NCBI RefSeq assembly: GCF_004364165.1
Contig: NZ_SOAY01000010.1
Span: forward strand, 1,515,098-1,579,097
From: Maribacter spongiicola
GTDB lineage: Bacteria; Bacteroidota; Bacteroidia; Flavobacteriales; Flavobacteriaceae
DNA length: 64,000 bases
Direction: 5' to 3'
The translations under genes were made by a program, and so were the position numbers. A model generated the notes under the pieces. That model was given only the letters and a program-made list of their open reading frames with translations, did no database searches and was not told where the DNA came from. Numbering within the stretch: position 1 is the first letter of the stretch; every line of letters starts with the position of its first letter. Positions 56,720 through 64,000 of the stretch are shown here, piece by piece.

Positions 56720-59700
56720 TTAATCAGTATTTAATAATTTGTTTACTGAAAACACATTAATTTGAACAGGACCCAATAGACCAGAAGTGAGTAAATTAGA
56801 ATCTTTGTCATAATGATTCCATGAAGGAAATGTGTTTCTCCCAGATGTACGTTCGGTTTTATTTTTCAACCAACTGGGTACATTCTTTAATTGTTTGCCA
56901 TTTCGTTCAATATCCAATGGTAATAACTCATCACCAATCAATCTATTTGACCAGAGATTGGTCACTTTCACTTCAATTGTGTTTTTTCCTTTTTTTACAA
57001 AACCGTCAATAACTGTTCTATAAGGAGCTTTCCATAAAGTATTTACTTTTTTACGATTTACAAATACTTCAGCTATGACTGCTACACTTCCTAAGTCGAG
57101 TTCTAAGCTTTTATCAGATTCAATATGTTGGGCAGTTAATTTAAACTCCCTCTTGTAAGATGCCGTTCCTGAAAAGTATCTTATTTTATCATTTTTATTA
57201 TTTGACCAAGAAGTTAACTGGTTATATTTATCTTGTATACTGGAACCAGATAACAACGGAAATTCTACATGCCACGAATTCGATAAATCAATGGGATCAA
57301 GAATAGATTTGACATTAATCGTTTTGGTTTTGCCAATTGTTGTTGTGTAAGTAACCTTACCGGTATACGGTGTTACCAAAGTGGTAACCTTATCTTTATA
57401 AATAAATTTTGGTTTAATTATTTCTTTTGACAGGTTTACTGTTTGACCTTCAGGTATAAAAAGTGTACGTTCTTCACCTTCTGTAATAAAGGTGATCTTT
57501 AGGGTTGTTTTTTTACCTTTAGGAATTTTATTTTCAATTAATTTATTGGTGACAGATATGTTATAATTGCCTGATAGTACTTGTTTTTGAATCTCTTGAG
57601 TAACATCATACCTTTTATAATGTTGCGGAATACCTGTGGTTTCACCTTTAAATTTACCGAATACGGCTTTGAGTACCTTTAGTTTTTGATTGCCTGCATT
57701 AATTTTAATATGTTCTCGTTCTTCTGCATACAATTGCTTTTTAGTGTCACCAAGTTGATATTCCATTCGAAACTCTTTTTTGTAGCCCATCGCTGGGTCG
57801 CAATCGCAAAAAGCACGTGACATAGTAAAATCTAATGTTCCGTTTTTTATAGCATCATTGACTTTATCGGTAATGTCAATTAACCCTTCTTGTAGAAATG
57901 TACCGTATTCTGCTTTTATAATTTTAAGATTGGGTAGTGGTTGTGCTTTGGGTTTATCTAAATCCATTTTAGTTGCTACTAAATGGTTGTTAATTATCGA
58001 TTTTTTAAAGACGATAAATACTGCTTCTTCTGAACCTAATTGTAATGGAATAGTTGTAGTGCCATCTTCATTTTCTTTAAAAACAACGATATCTTCTATA
58101 GTTCCTTTTTCTGAATTCCAAAGTTCGGGTTGTTTTCCTGTAACTCTAAAACTGGTCGTAATATCTCGTGCTTCTTTTCTGGCATTTGCTACAAAGTAAA
58201 TATCTGCTTCTTCTGTTTTTCTGTGGATGAAACCCAAGTCAGATTCATCTCCCATTATAACCTTAAAATCTGGTGTATTTTTGTTTAAAACAGTTTCTAT
58301 AGCAATATCTTTTACCAAACCTGAACTCCATAATTTTTCAACTTGTTTTTTGATATCATCATCACAATCGGGATAATTGGTTAAACTTGGCGATCGCATT
58401 GGTTTTTTACCAATAACTATAGCGCCACCATTTACCAATTCTATTACTTTTACTAAGGTCTCAGGTTTGATAAAATCAGATTCTGGTAATACTAACACCG
58501 TATAAGTATTACCAACAGATGAATAGATGATCCCGTCTTTTACAGATAGGTCTTTTAACTTATTGGCTCCAATTAAATCATAATCGAAACCCATTTCTTT
58601 GATCTGGGGTTTTATAAATCCGATATTCGGAGAAGATTCTCCTGTAAATACCAATACATCTGCAACATTATTACCTTGCTGTAACAAGTATTGAGAACGT
58701 GCCAAATAATCCATGTAGGCTTTACTTTGCGACCACCATGTATTTAATCTGTTAAAGTCAAAACCATGATAACTTAATGCTAATCCTGGTGCAAAATCCC
58801 AAGGTTGGTGTACATAGGTATGGAAAATAAAGCGTGTGATACCCTCTGCCCAAGCGCGATCTCCAATAGATTTTAAGTCAGCTGGGTGTTTGTCCCAACC
58901 ACCGATACCCGTAAAGGACTCTGCACCTACAATAGAGCTGCCGTTTAAATGTGCTATAGATGACACAAACTTGGCAGAATCAAAAAATGGATAACCACCG
59001 CTCCAGAATTCGCACATTACAATATCGCCTGTCGCGCCCACTTGCATATTGTCAAAAGGGCCCCAATAGGGTTCTACAGAAAATTTCATACCGTTTTTAT
59101 GACATAGATCTGCAAAATGGGCATAGTAGTTTTCGGCGATTAGATCGCCTATGGTTCTTCTAAAGTCCCAAAGAAAACGTTCTGAAACTTCGCCGCTTTC
59201 TACATAATAGCCTGCTAATGTTGGCAGGTAAGAGATTAAATTATAACCTCGTAAGTTTTTAAATTGTGTTTCAAAACCACTTGTCCAATTAGTGGTTTCT
59301 ACTTCGTAACTATCAATTAGGCAATTATTAACAGTAGTTCCTATTAAATTGCCTAGTTTATCAATTATTGGTTGCACGCCACCTTTCCAATACGCATCTA
59401 CTGCGCTTTTACTCATTTTATCCACTTCTAAGCCTTTAGCTTCTGGTGGTGCAGGACGATTAGTTGTACCTATAGGTGTATGCCCGAATCTTAAAATAAT
59501 CCATTCGCCTTGTGGTGCGTTCCATTCTAAAAGTCCATCTTTGGACACTTTAGAGGTGACATCTAAAACACTCTCTTTTGAAATAATAGACGCGTTAGAA
59601 ATAGATGTAGTATCAGGTAACAAATGATTACGAACACGCTCAGATAGTATTTTATAATCTAATCCACCTATTTTCTTAAATTCCTTTGGCTTTGGAAATG

Positions 59701-60196
59701 CCAATATAGCAATGTCTTGATAATACTCAAATTTGGTCTTAGGTTTTGGTAGTTGCTCGTTTATGAAACTTCCGCCTTCAACTTCAAGTTCAGTAAAAAC
59801 TACCGTTTGCATTGAATTTTCTTCTGTCACCCAAGGACCGCCAGAAGATGACCAGCCCGGACTATTGTGAAATGCCAATTCTAAACCTAAACGTTTTGCT
59901 TCTTCCGCCGAAAATTTAAATAAGTCTAGCCACTCTTTGCTTAAATATTTTACTGGACCCTTTGGAAAACCCAAATGTAAATTGAATAATTGTGCTTCTT
60001 GAATGCCAACTGCTTTCATGGCCTCTAAATCTTTTGTAATGCCAGATTTAGAAACGTTGCCACTGATCCAGTGCCACCAAGTTCTTGCTTTTGCTTCATT
60101 AGGTGGGGTGTAGAAACCTTGTTCCAAAGACTTAAATTCTTGCGCAAATAAATTGTTAAGGCAAATTGCCGCAAGAATTAAGATCAATTTTTTCAT
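56720..60196 (-). CDS. GH106 alpha-L-rhamnosidase
   Basis: An 1158-residue secreted protein (signal ending NLFAQ, residue 19). The N-terminal block PPNEAKARTWWHWISGNVSK (31-50), followed by DLEAMKAVGIQEAQLF and LAFHNSPGWSSSGGPWV, is the signature of GH106 alpha-L-rhamnosidases. The TIM barrel continues with FSVEPYWGPFDNM and GAESFTGIGG. The C-terminus has several beta-sandwiches, including a GH2-like sugar-binding module (LDLGSVAVIAEVFVNRKKVN). It would release L-rhamnose from complex oligosaccharides. It leads a four-gene operon with three sulfatases under shared element G. It complements the GH78 enzyme, perhaps on a different linkage or sulfation state. Confidence 0.92.
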   Translation of the reverse strand: MKKLILILAAICLNNLFAQEFKSLEQGFYTPPNEAKARTWWHWISGNVSKSGITKDLEAMKAVGIQEAQLFNLHLGFPKGPVKYLSKEWLDLFKFSAEEAKRLGLELAFHNSPGWSSSGGPWVTEENSMQTVVFTELEVEGGSFINEQLPKPKTKFEYYQDIAILAFPKPKEFKKIGGLDYKILSERVRNHLLPDTTSISNASIISKESVLDVTSKVSKDGLLEWNAPQGEWIILRFGHTPIGTTNRPAPPEAKGLEVDKMSKSAVDAYWKGGVQPIIDKLGNLIGTTVNNCLIDSYEVETTNWTSGFETQFKNLRGYNLISYLPTLAGYYVESGEVSERFLWDFRRTIGDLIAENYYAHFADLCHKNGMKFSVEPYWGPFDNMQVGATGDIVMCEFWSGGYPFFDSAKFVSSIAHLNGSSIVGAESFTGIGGWDKHPADLKSIGDRAWAEGITRFIFHTYVHQPWDFAPGLALSYHGFDFNRLNTWWSQSKAYMDYLARSQYLLQQGNNVADVLVFTGESSPNIGFIKPQIKEMGFDYDLIGANKLKDLSVKDGIIYSSVGNTYTVLVLPESDFIKPETLVKVIELVNGGAIVIGKKPMRSPSLTNYPDCDDDIKKQVEKLWSSGLVKDIAIETVLNKNTPDFKVIMGDESDLGFIHRKTEEADIYFVANARKEARDITTSFRVTGKQPELWNSEKGTIEDIVVFKENEDGTTTIPLQLGSEEAVFIVFKKSIINNHLVATKMDLDKPKAQPLPNLKIIKAEYGTFLQEGLIDITDKVNDAIKNGTLDFTMSRAFCDCDPAMGYKKEFRMEYQLGDTKKQLYAEEREHIKINAGNQKLKVLKAVFGKFKGETTGIPQHYKRYDVTQEIQKQVLSGNYNISVTNKLIENKIPKGKKTTLKITFITEGEERTLFIPEGQTVNLSKEIIKPKFIYKDKVTTLVTPYTGKVTYTTTIGKTKTINVKSILDPIDLSNSWHVEFPLLSGSSIQDKYNQLTSWSNNKNDKIRYFSGTASYKREFKLTAQHIESDKSLELDLGSVAVIAEVFVNRKKVNTLWKAPYRTVIDGFVKKGKNTIEVKVTNLWSNRLIGDELLPLDIERNGKQLKNVPSWLKNKTERTSGRNTFPSWNHYDKDSNLLTSGLLGPVQINVFSVNKLLNTD

Positions 60197-60212
60197 GTTT
60201 ACATATTTGATA

Positions 60213-60259
60213 TAAATCTACCTGAAGTACTTATCTATATCATCCTGTAATGTCATGCT
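60213..60259 (-). promoter_or_regulatory. GH106/sulfatase operon promoter with shared regulatory element (site G)
   Basis: On the gene strand AGCATGACATTACAGGATGA spans 60259-60240. A 19-bp spacer follows, then TAGATTTA at 60220-60213. This is the most divergent copy in its left half, but the TACAGGAT core and spacing are intact. Confidence 0.7.
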
Positions 60260-60323
60260 TAATTGATGTTTTAACTTTTTTAGGATATACCGTTTAATTG
60301 ACGAAGAATAAATTTGGCACCTC

Positions 60324-61775
60324 CTAATTATTTCGTGGAATATCATTTTGCAAGAATGGGTTGATATCTCTTGGAAATTCTTTCTCTAGTAACTTTTTCA
60401 TTCTTTGTTCTACTGATGTAAAGTCTGAATTTCCTGATAGGTTTTTATACGACAGGAGATTATTTTTATGTTGGTATAATTCTGCTCCCAAAATTTCATG
60501 GGTTTGAGAGTTCCTCCATTCCGTATAGCGCCAATCACCATCGGTAGTTGTAACACCCATAATCTTTTTACCTCTTGCATACACACTATATGCTGCTTTT
60601 TCCCACTTTTTAGAAGGATTTTCCATTATGGGTAGTATGCTTTTACCATCTGTCTTAGGGGCACCTTTTAAATTGCAAACTTCAACCAATGTGGAATATA
60701 TATCTACACTTTCAATTAAGGCATTTGATATTTTACCCGTATTCCTATTTTTATGATCAGTTTCTCTACTGATGATCATTGGTATTCTTACATCTATTTC
60801 CATATTAGATTGTTTGCACCAAGAAGCGTACTCGCCAATTTTATAACCATGATCACTCATGAAAATAATCATGGTATTTTTTCTAAGATCTAGATTGTTC
60901 AACGTTTTCATTATTTTACCGATCTGGGCATCTATATAACTTACGGAAGCATGATATCCGTGAATTAAGTTCCGTGTTAAATCATCGTCTAAATTTCCTT
61001 TGCCGGGAATATTTGAATAAGCTTTTAATTCTCCCCAAGGACTTAATGCCAGTCTGTACGCATCTTCTGGTTTTTTTCTGGAAGGAATTTCAAAATTATT
61101 TTTATCGTATAGGTCCCAATATTTTTTAGGGGCATTAAATGGTAAATGTGGTTTGCTCAAACCTACGAACATTATAAATTTATCATCTTTTAGCTTGCGT
61201 AGTGTTTCTATGGCATATTTAGCGACACGGCCGTCTTTATAGGCGTCGTCAGCTACATCTGCATTTTCAAAAGCAGGTCCCTTTAAAGGTTTGCCTTCTT
61301 CTTTTAAATGCCTTAATATTTCAATATTTTCTGGTTTATAATAAATGTTTTGTTCTTTTTCAAAATAAGTTGACCATTCATTTTTGTCGTCACTGGCATG
61401 GTGGTATACTTTACCGATACTTACAGTTTTATAACCATTCTTATTAAACAATTGAGGAATTGAAACAATTTCTTTATGAACTTTTCTCAATGGAGTAAAT
61501 ATGCTATGTATGCCTAATGTCTCTGGTCGCAGACCCGTTAACATACTCATTCTTGAGGGGGCGCAAATAGCTTGCTGTACATAAGCTTTATTGAATAATA
61601 TACCATCATTTGCCAGTTTGTCAATGTGCGGGGTAATGGCAGTTTTACTACCATAGCAACCTAGTTCGGCTCTTAGGTCGTCTATATAGAATATTAGAAC
61701 ATTTGGCTGTTTTTCCTGTGCATTACTACCTACGAAATAAAAAGTAGTAATGAATAGTATTATAAATTTTTTCAT
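60324..61775 (-). CDS. Type-I sulfatase, iduronate-2-sulfatase-like, CAPSR
   Basis: A 483-residue sulfatase with an ordinary Sec signal ending VGSNAQ (residue 20), so it is probably soluble and periplasmic, unlike the lipoprotein sulfatases around it. The modification site is [15 protein letters not shown] (71-85). Metal ligands are in [13 protein letters not shown] and [37 protein letters not shown] matches the iduronate-2-sulfatase-like sulfatase at 53781-55214, so the two may be paralogues with different regiospecificity. It ends 127 bp before the GH106 start and is the last gene of an operon that begins beyond the window. Confidence 0.94.
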   Translation of the reverse strand: MKKFIILFITTFYFVGSNAQEKQPNVLIFYIDDLRAELGCYGSKTAITPHIDKLANDGILFNKAYVQQAICAPSRMSMLTGLRPETLGIHSIFTPLRKVHKEIVSIPQLFNKNGYKTVSIGKVYHHASDDKNEWSTYFEKEQNIYYKPENIEILRHLKEEGKPLKGPAFENADVADDAYKDGRVAKYAIETLRKLKDDKFIMFVGLSKPHLPFNAPKKYWDLYDKNNFEIPSRKKPEDAYRLALSPWGELKAYSNIPGKGNLDDDLTRNLIHGYHASVSYIDAQIGKIMKTLNNLDLRKNTMIIFMSDHGYKIGEYASWCKQSNMEIDVRIPMIISRETDHKNRNTGKISNALIESVDIYSTLVEVCNLKGAPKTDGKSILPIMENPSKKWEKAAYSVYARGKKIMGVTTTDGDWRYTEWRNSQTHEILGAELYQHKNNLLSYKNLSGNSDFTSVEQRMKKLLEKEFPRDINPFLQNDIPRNN

Positions 61776-61798
61776 TTAGTACTTGGTACATCTTATCA

Positions 61799-63292
61799 TT
61801 AATCTAGTTGTATTGGTTTAGGTGATTGGACCTCACCGGTACCTTCATCAAATTCCCAATATGGAATTGCTTTTCTTTTCTCATCAAAAGAATAATTATA
61901 CTTATTTAAATAATATTCTCTAGGCCGTATTTTATCACCAATTTTAGTTAGCTTTTCCTTTAAGGTATTATCTAATTCTGTCTGTATAGTTTTAAATTCA
62001 GGTTTGTCAAGTAAATTATTTTGTTGGTAAGGGTCTGCTACATTATCATAGAACATATTTGGCCCATCAATACTTACGGCATAAGTGTAACGTTTTGTTC
62101 TTATAGCTCTAAATGGCGTATCATTTTTATTACCTGCAAAAGGAGCAACATTCATAACCAAAGCGGCCCGGTCTGTATTTGGGTTGGGGTTTAGTATTAA
62201 CTGTGATAAATCTTCACCTTCTATTTCATCATTTATTTTTATTTTAGATAGGCCTAACAATGAAGGTAATATGTCAGGAGTATTAATAGGTGCATTTACT
62301 ACAGCACCTTTGTTTTCTTTTATACCAGGATATTTTATTAAAAATGGTACTCGTAAAGACTCGTCCCAAGCCATTTGTTTTGCAAAAGGTCTTACCCCAT
62401 GGGCTCCCATCATTTCACCGTGGTCTGCGGAAAAAACTATAATCGTATTATCAGAAAGGCCTAAATCTTCTATCTGCTGTAGTAATTGGCCAATGGCTTC
62501 ATCGGTGGCGGTAGCATGGGCATAATAACCCTGTAATTCTTTTCGAATTCTATTTTCTATAGATGATTTAGTAACATTTGGGTTAAGTTTTAATGATTCT
62601 GGTTGATATAGGTCTTTATATTTCTGAGGTGCTGAATCATGAGGAAAATGTGGTGTAGCAATAGATACCATAGCTAAAAATGGTTTTTCATCTTTTGCAT
62701 GCTCTTTTAAGTAAGTGTTGGCATCTTCTACTATGGCAAAGGGTGAATATTGCTCCCAATGTTTTAATTGGGGATTGTCATTATCATAATAGGGCATTTT
62801 ATTATAATTATGTGAACATTCTAGCGCTTTCCAATAATCGAATCCTTGACGTCTTTCTTTGGGAATGAACGTTGAGCGCCCATGACCGTCTAAATGCCAC
62901 TTACCCCAATAAGCAGTATTATAGCCTTCTGCTTTAAATATTTCTGCCATTGTGAGTTCTTCAGATGGCAAATAAATATCATTGACAATCATACCTGTTG
63001 AAGTAGGAAATTTACCTGTCAAAAGTGCTGCACGATGAGGAGTACAAACAGGGGTTACGGATACGGCATTGGTAAAGTTTATAGATTCTTTTGAGAAGGC
63101 ATCGAGATTTGGTGTTTTTACGTTCGGGTCACCAGCGTAACCCAACGCATCGCCTCGCCATTGGTCGGTTAAAATGTAGACTATGTTTGGTTTTTTAGGC
63201 TGTTTAATAGCTTCTGTTTTTACTTCTTTTTTACAACTTAAAAAAGCTGCAAAAAAGAAGGTTAGAATAAGGGCTTGATTTATTGTTTTCAT
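61799..63292 (-). CDS. Type-I sulfatase (lipoprotein), CTPHR
   Basis: A 497-residue sulfatase with a lipoprotein signal (AAFLSC, Cys20). The formylglycine motif is CTPHRAALLTGKFP (83-96). Metal-ligand blocks are LTDQWRGDALGYAG (41-54) and FSADHGEMMGAHGVRPFAKQ. Other recognisable blocks are GYNTAYWGKWHLDGHGR and FLAMVSIATPHFPHDSAP. This pattern is common among marine polysaccharide sulfatases. It starts 7 bp after the preceding gene and is followed after 23 bp by another sulfatase, so the three genes form one unit. Confidence 0.94.
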   Translation of the reverse strand: MKTINQALILTFFFAAFLSCKKEVKTEAIKQPKKPNIVYILTDQWRGDALGYAGDPNVKTPNLDAFSKESINFTNAVSVTPVCTPHRAALLTGKFPTSTGMIVNDIYLPSEELTMAEIFKAEGYNTAYWGKWHLDGHGRSTFIPKERRQGFDYWKALECSHNYNKMPYYDNDNPQLKHWEQYSPFAIVEDANTYLKEHAKDEKPFLAMVSIATPHFPHDSAPQKYKDLYQPESLKLNPNVTKSSIENRIRKELQGYYAHATATDEAIGQLLQQIEDLGLSDNTIIVFSADHGEMMGAHGVRPFAKQMAWDESLRVPFLIKYPGIKENKGAVVNAPINTPDILPSLLGLSKIKINDEIEGEDLSQLILNPNPNTDRAALVMNVAPFAGNKNDTPFRAIRTKRYTYAVSIDGPNMFYDNVADPYQQNNLLDKPEFKTIQTELDNTLKEKLTKIGDKIRPREYYLNKYNYSFDEKRKAIPYWEFDEGTGEVQSPKPIQLD

Positions 63293-63299
63293 ATTTCTA

Positions 63300-64000
63300 T
63301 TAATTTGATATCCAAAATGTTGAGCTAACTGGCTTTAACGTTAGTGTAGCTTTTGTAAACTCTTGATTGTTGAATTTTGAATGAGTAAGGTTTTTTATTT
63401 TTTCAATATGTCCATTATGCGGGTCTGCATTGAATAGGTAATGTTTACCTTGTAGCGTTACCTCAGTAGTAATGGTCTCGTCGCTAGAATTAGAAAAGAA
63501 ATAGAAATCTTTACCTTCTTTTACTTTATGTACATAGTTAAACTTACCCATGTCTGTAGACAGTTTTGGATTTGGGTTGAATGCAACATCTGTTACCATA
63601 CTTGCTTTTAGTGCTTCAGATAACGTGTTTTCATTTGGTTTCGAAATATGAATAGCTTTTCCGCCAGCCGAATTACTATTAATTTGTAATTCAGAAATTT
63701 CTATAGCTTCAGGGTTTACCTTGAAAATTTCGAGTATTAAGGACTTGACTTTGTCATCTTGCCCCATCTCAGATGATTTAAATGGTAACTGCCCGGTAGA
63801 AATTACTAAACCACCTTTGTCAAAATAGTTCTTTACCTTTTGTAATGTTTTTAATGAAATAATTTTACAGCCGGTAATTATAAGTGCATCGTATTTTTGT
63901 TTGTTCGTAACATTATTCAATATGACCGAACCTTGCTCTATTTCATATTTGTTATCTAAGAAATATTCTGGATGTATAAATGTAAAGTCCCGCCGAATAT
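63300..64000 (-). CDS. C-terminal fragment of a large enzyme, possibly GH106-like (partial)
   Basis: The frame is open from the window's right edge to a stop at 63300, giving about 233 residues of a larger protein. The TTG at 63918-63920 is not a real start, because in-frame coding sequence continues upstream (FIHPEYFLDNKYEIEQG). The visible part has a DALIITGCKIISLKTLQKV segment and GGLVISTGQLPFKS. These resemble the glutamine-amidotransferase-like domain inside GH106 and related glycosidases, where EMLVLPE-type strands precede a VNGGAIV segment. It then ends in a beta-sandwich (GKDFYFFSNSSDETITTEV). This suggests the C-terminus of a third rhamnosidase-like or related glycoside hydrolase. 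The family call is tentative. Confidence 0.6.
   Translation of the reverse strand, partial: IRRDFTFIHPEYFLDNKYEIEQGSVILNNVTNKQKYDALIITGCKIISLKTLQKVKNYFDKGGLVISTGQLPFKSSEMGQDDKVKSLILEIFKVNPEAIEISELQINSNSAGGKAIHISKPNENTLSEALKASMVTDVAFNPNPKLSTDMGKFNYVHKVKEGKDFYFFSNSSDETITTEVTLQGKHYLFNADPHNGHIEKIKNLTHSKFNNQEFTKATLTLKPVSSTFWISN

Noticed and set aside
5142-60259. ECF-sigma-type promoter as explanation for the shared element
   Set aside because: The downstream boxes match the housekeeping -7 consensus TAnnTTTG, and no sigma factor gene is in the window. A transcription factor site at -33 is simpler, though the sigma option is not excluded.
1-64000. Mobile elements, CRISPR arrays, tRNA or rRNA genes
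   Set aside because: I looked for transposase motifs, regularly spaced repeats and conserved RNA stretches and saw none. Gene order is compact and functionally consistent throughout.

Overview
The window is AT-rich chromosomal DNA of a Bacteroidota bacterium, most probably a marine Flavobacteriaceae member. The evidence is two SusC/SusD pairs, a hybrid two-component regulator, TAnnTTTG-type -7 promoter boxes, no Shine-Dalgarno sequences, many lipoprotein signals, and five type-I sulfatases. I see no rRNA, tRNA, CRISPR array, insertion sequence or phage gene. The genus cannot be fixed from sequence alone.

The region reads as one large polysaccharide utilization locus for a sulfated polysaccharide rich in L-rhamnose and uronic acid. 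Ulvan, from green algae, is the best guess. Layout: (1) 1-3632, SusD (cut by the window edge) and SusC. (2) 3985-5031, a GntR-type regulator with a LacI-like sensor domain. (3) 5219-12643, a rhamnose operon: rhamnose isomerase, rhamnulokinase, a fused aldolase/lactaldehyde dehydrogenase, an FMN lactate dehydrogenase and a permease. Together these take L-rhamnose to DHAP plus pyruvate. (4) 12763-15505, a Gfo/Idh/MocA oxidoreductase and a GMC oxidoreductase. (5) 15609-20496, a uronate operon: KduI, KduD, UxuA, an SDR mannonate oxidoreductase and a DUF4861 lipoprotein, which would turn unsaturated and saturated uronates into KDG. (6) 20924-34938, plus strand: hybrid two-component regulator, a second SusC/SusD pair, GH88, GH2 and a beta-propeller lactonase. 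(7) 46325-34958, minus strand: GH78 rhamnosidase, a new lipoprotein, GH3, a heparinase II/III-like lyase, GH105, an alginate-lyase-like protein and rhamnose mutarotase. (8) 52119-46673: a planctomycete-style trio (membrane/cytochrome DUF1549-DUF1553 protein, DUF1501 protein, NHL propeller). (9) 60196-52332: GH106 rhamnosidase and three sulfatases. (10) 64000-60324: two more sulfatases and the C-terminal part of a further protein.

The most striking observation is regulatory. Seven promoters share a roughly 20-bp element with the invariant core TACAGGAT. Its orientation relative to the gene is always the same, and it always lies exactly 19 bp plus two variable bases upstream of a TAnnTTTG-like -7 box, where the -33 box would normally be. 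It precedes SusCD-1, the rha operon, the GMC gene, the uronate operon, the GH78 operon, the DUF1549/DUF1501 operon and the GH106/sulfatase operon. This ties transport, depolymerisation, desulfation and both monosaccharide pathways into one regulon, most likely under the GntR-type regulator at 3985-5031. The plus-strand block with the hybrid two-component system and SusCD-2 lacks the element and has an ordinary -33/-7 promoter. The locus therefore seems to be run by two regulators.

The window lacks recognisable uronate isomerase, KDG kinase/aldolase, sulfatase maturase, and PL24, PL25 or PL28 lyases. These may lie outside it.
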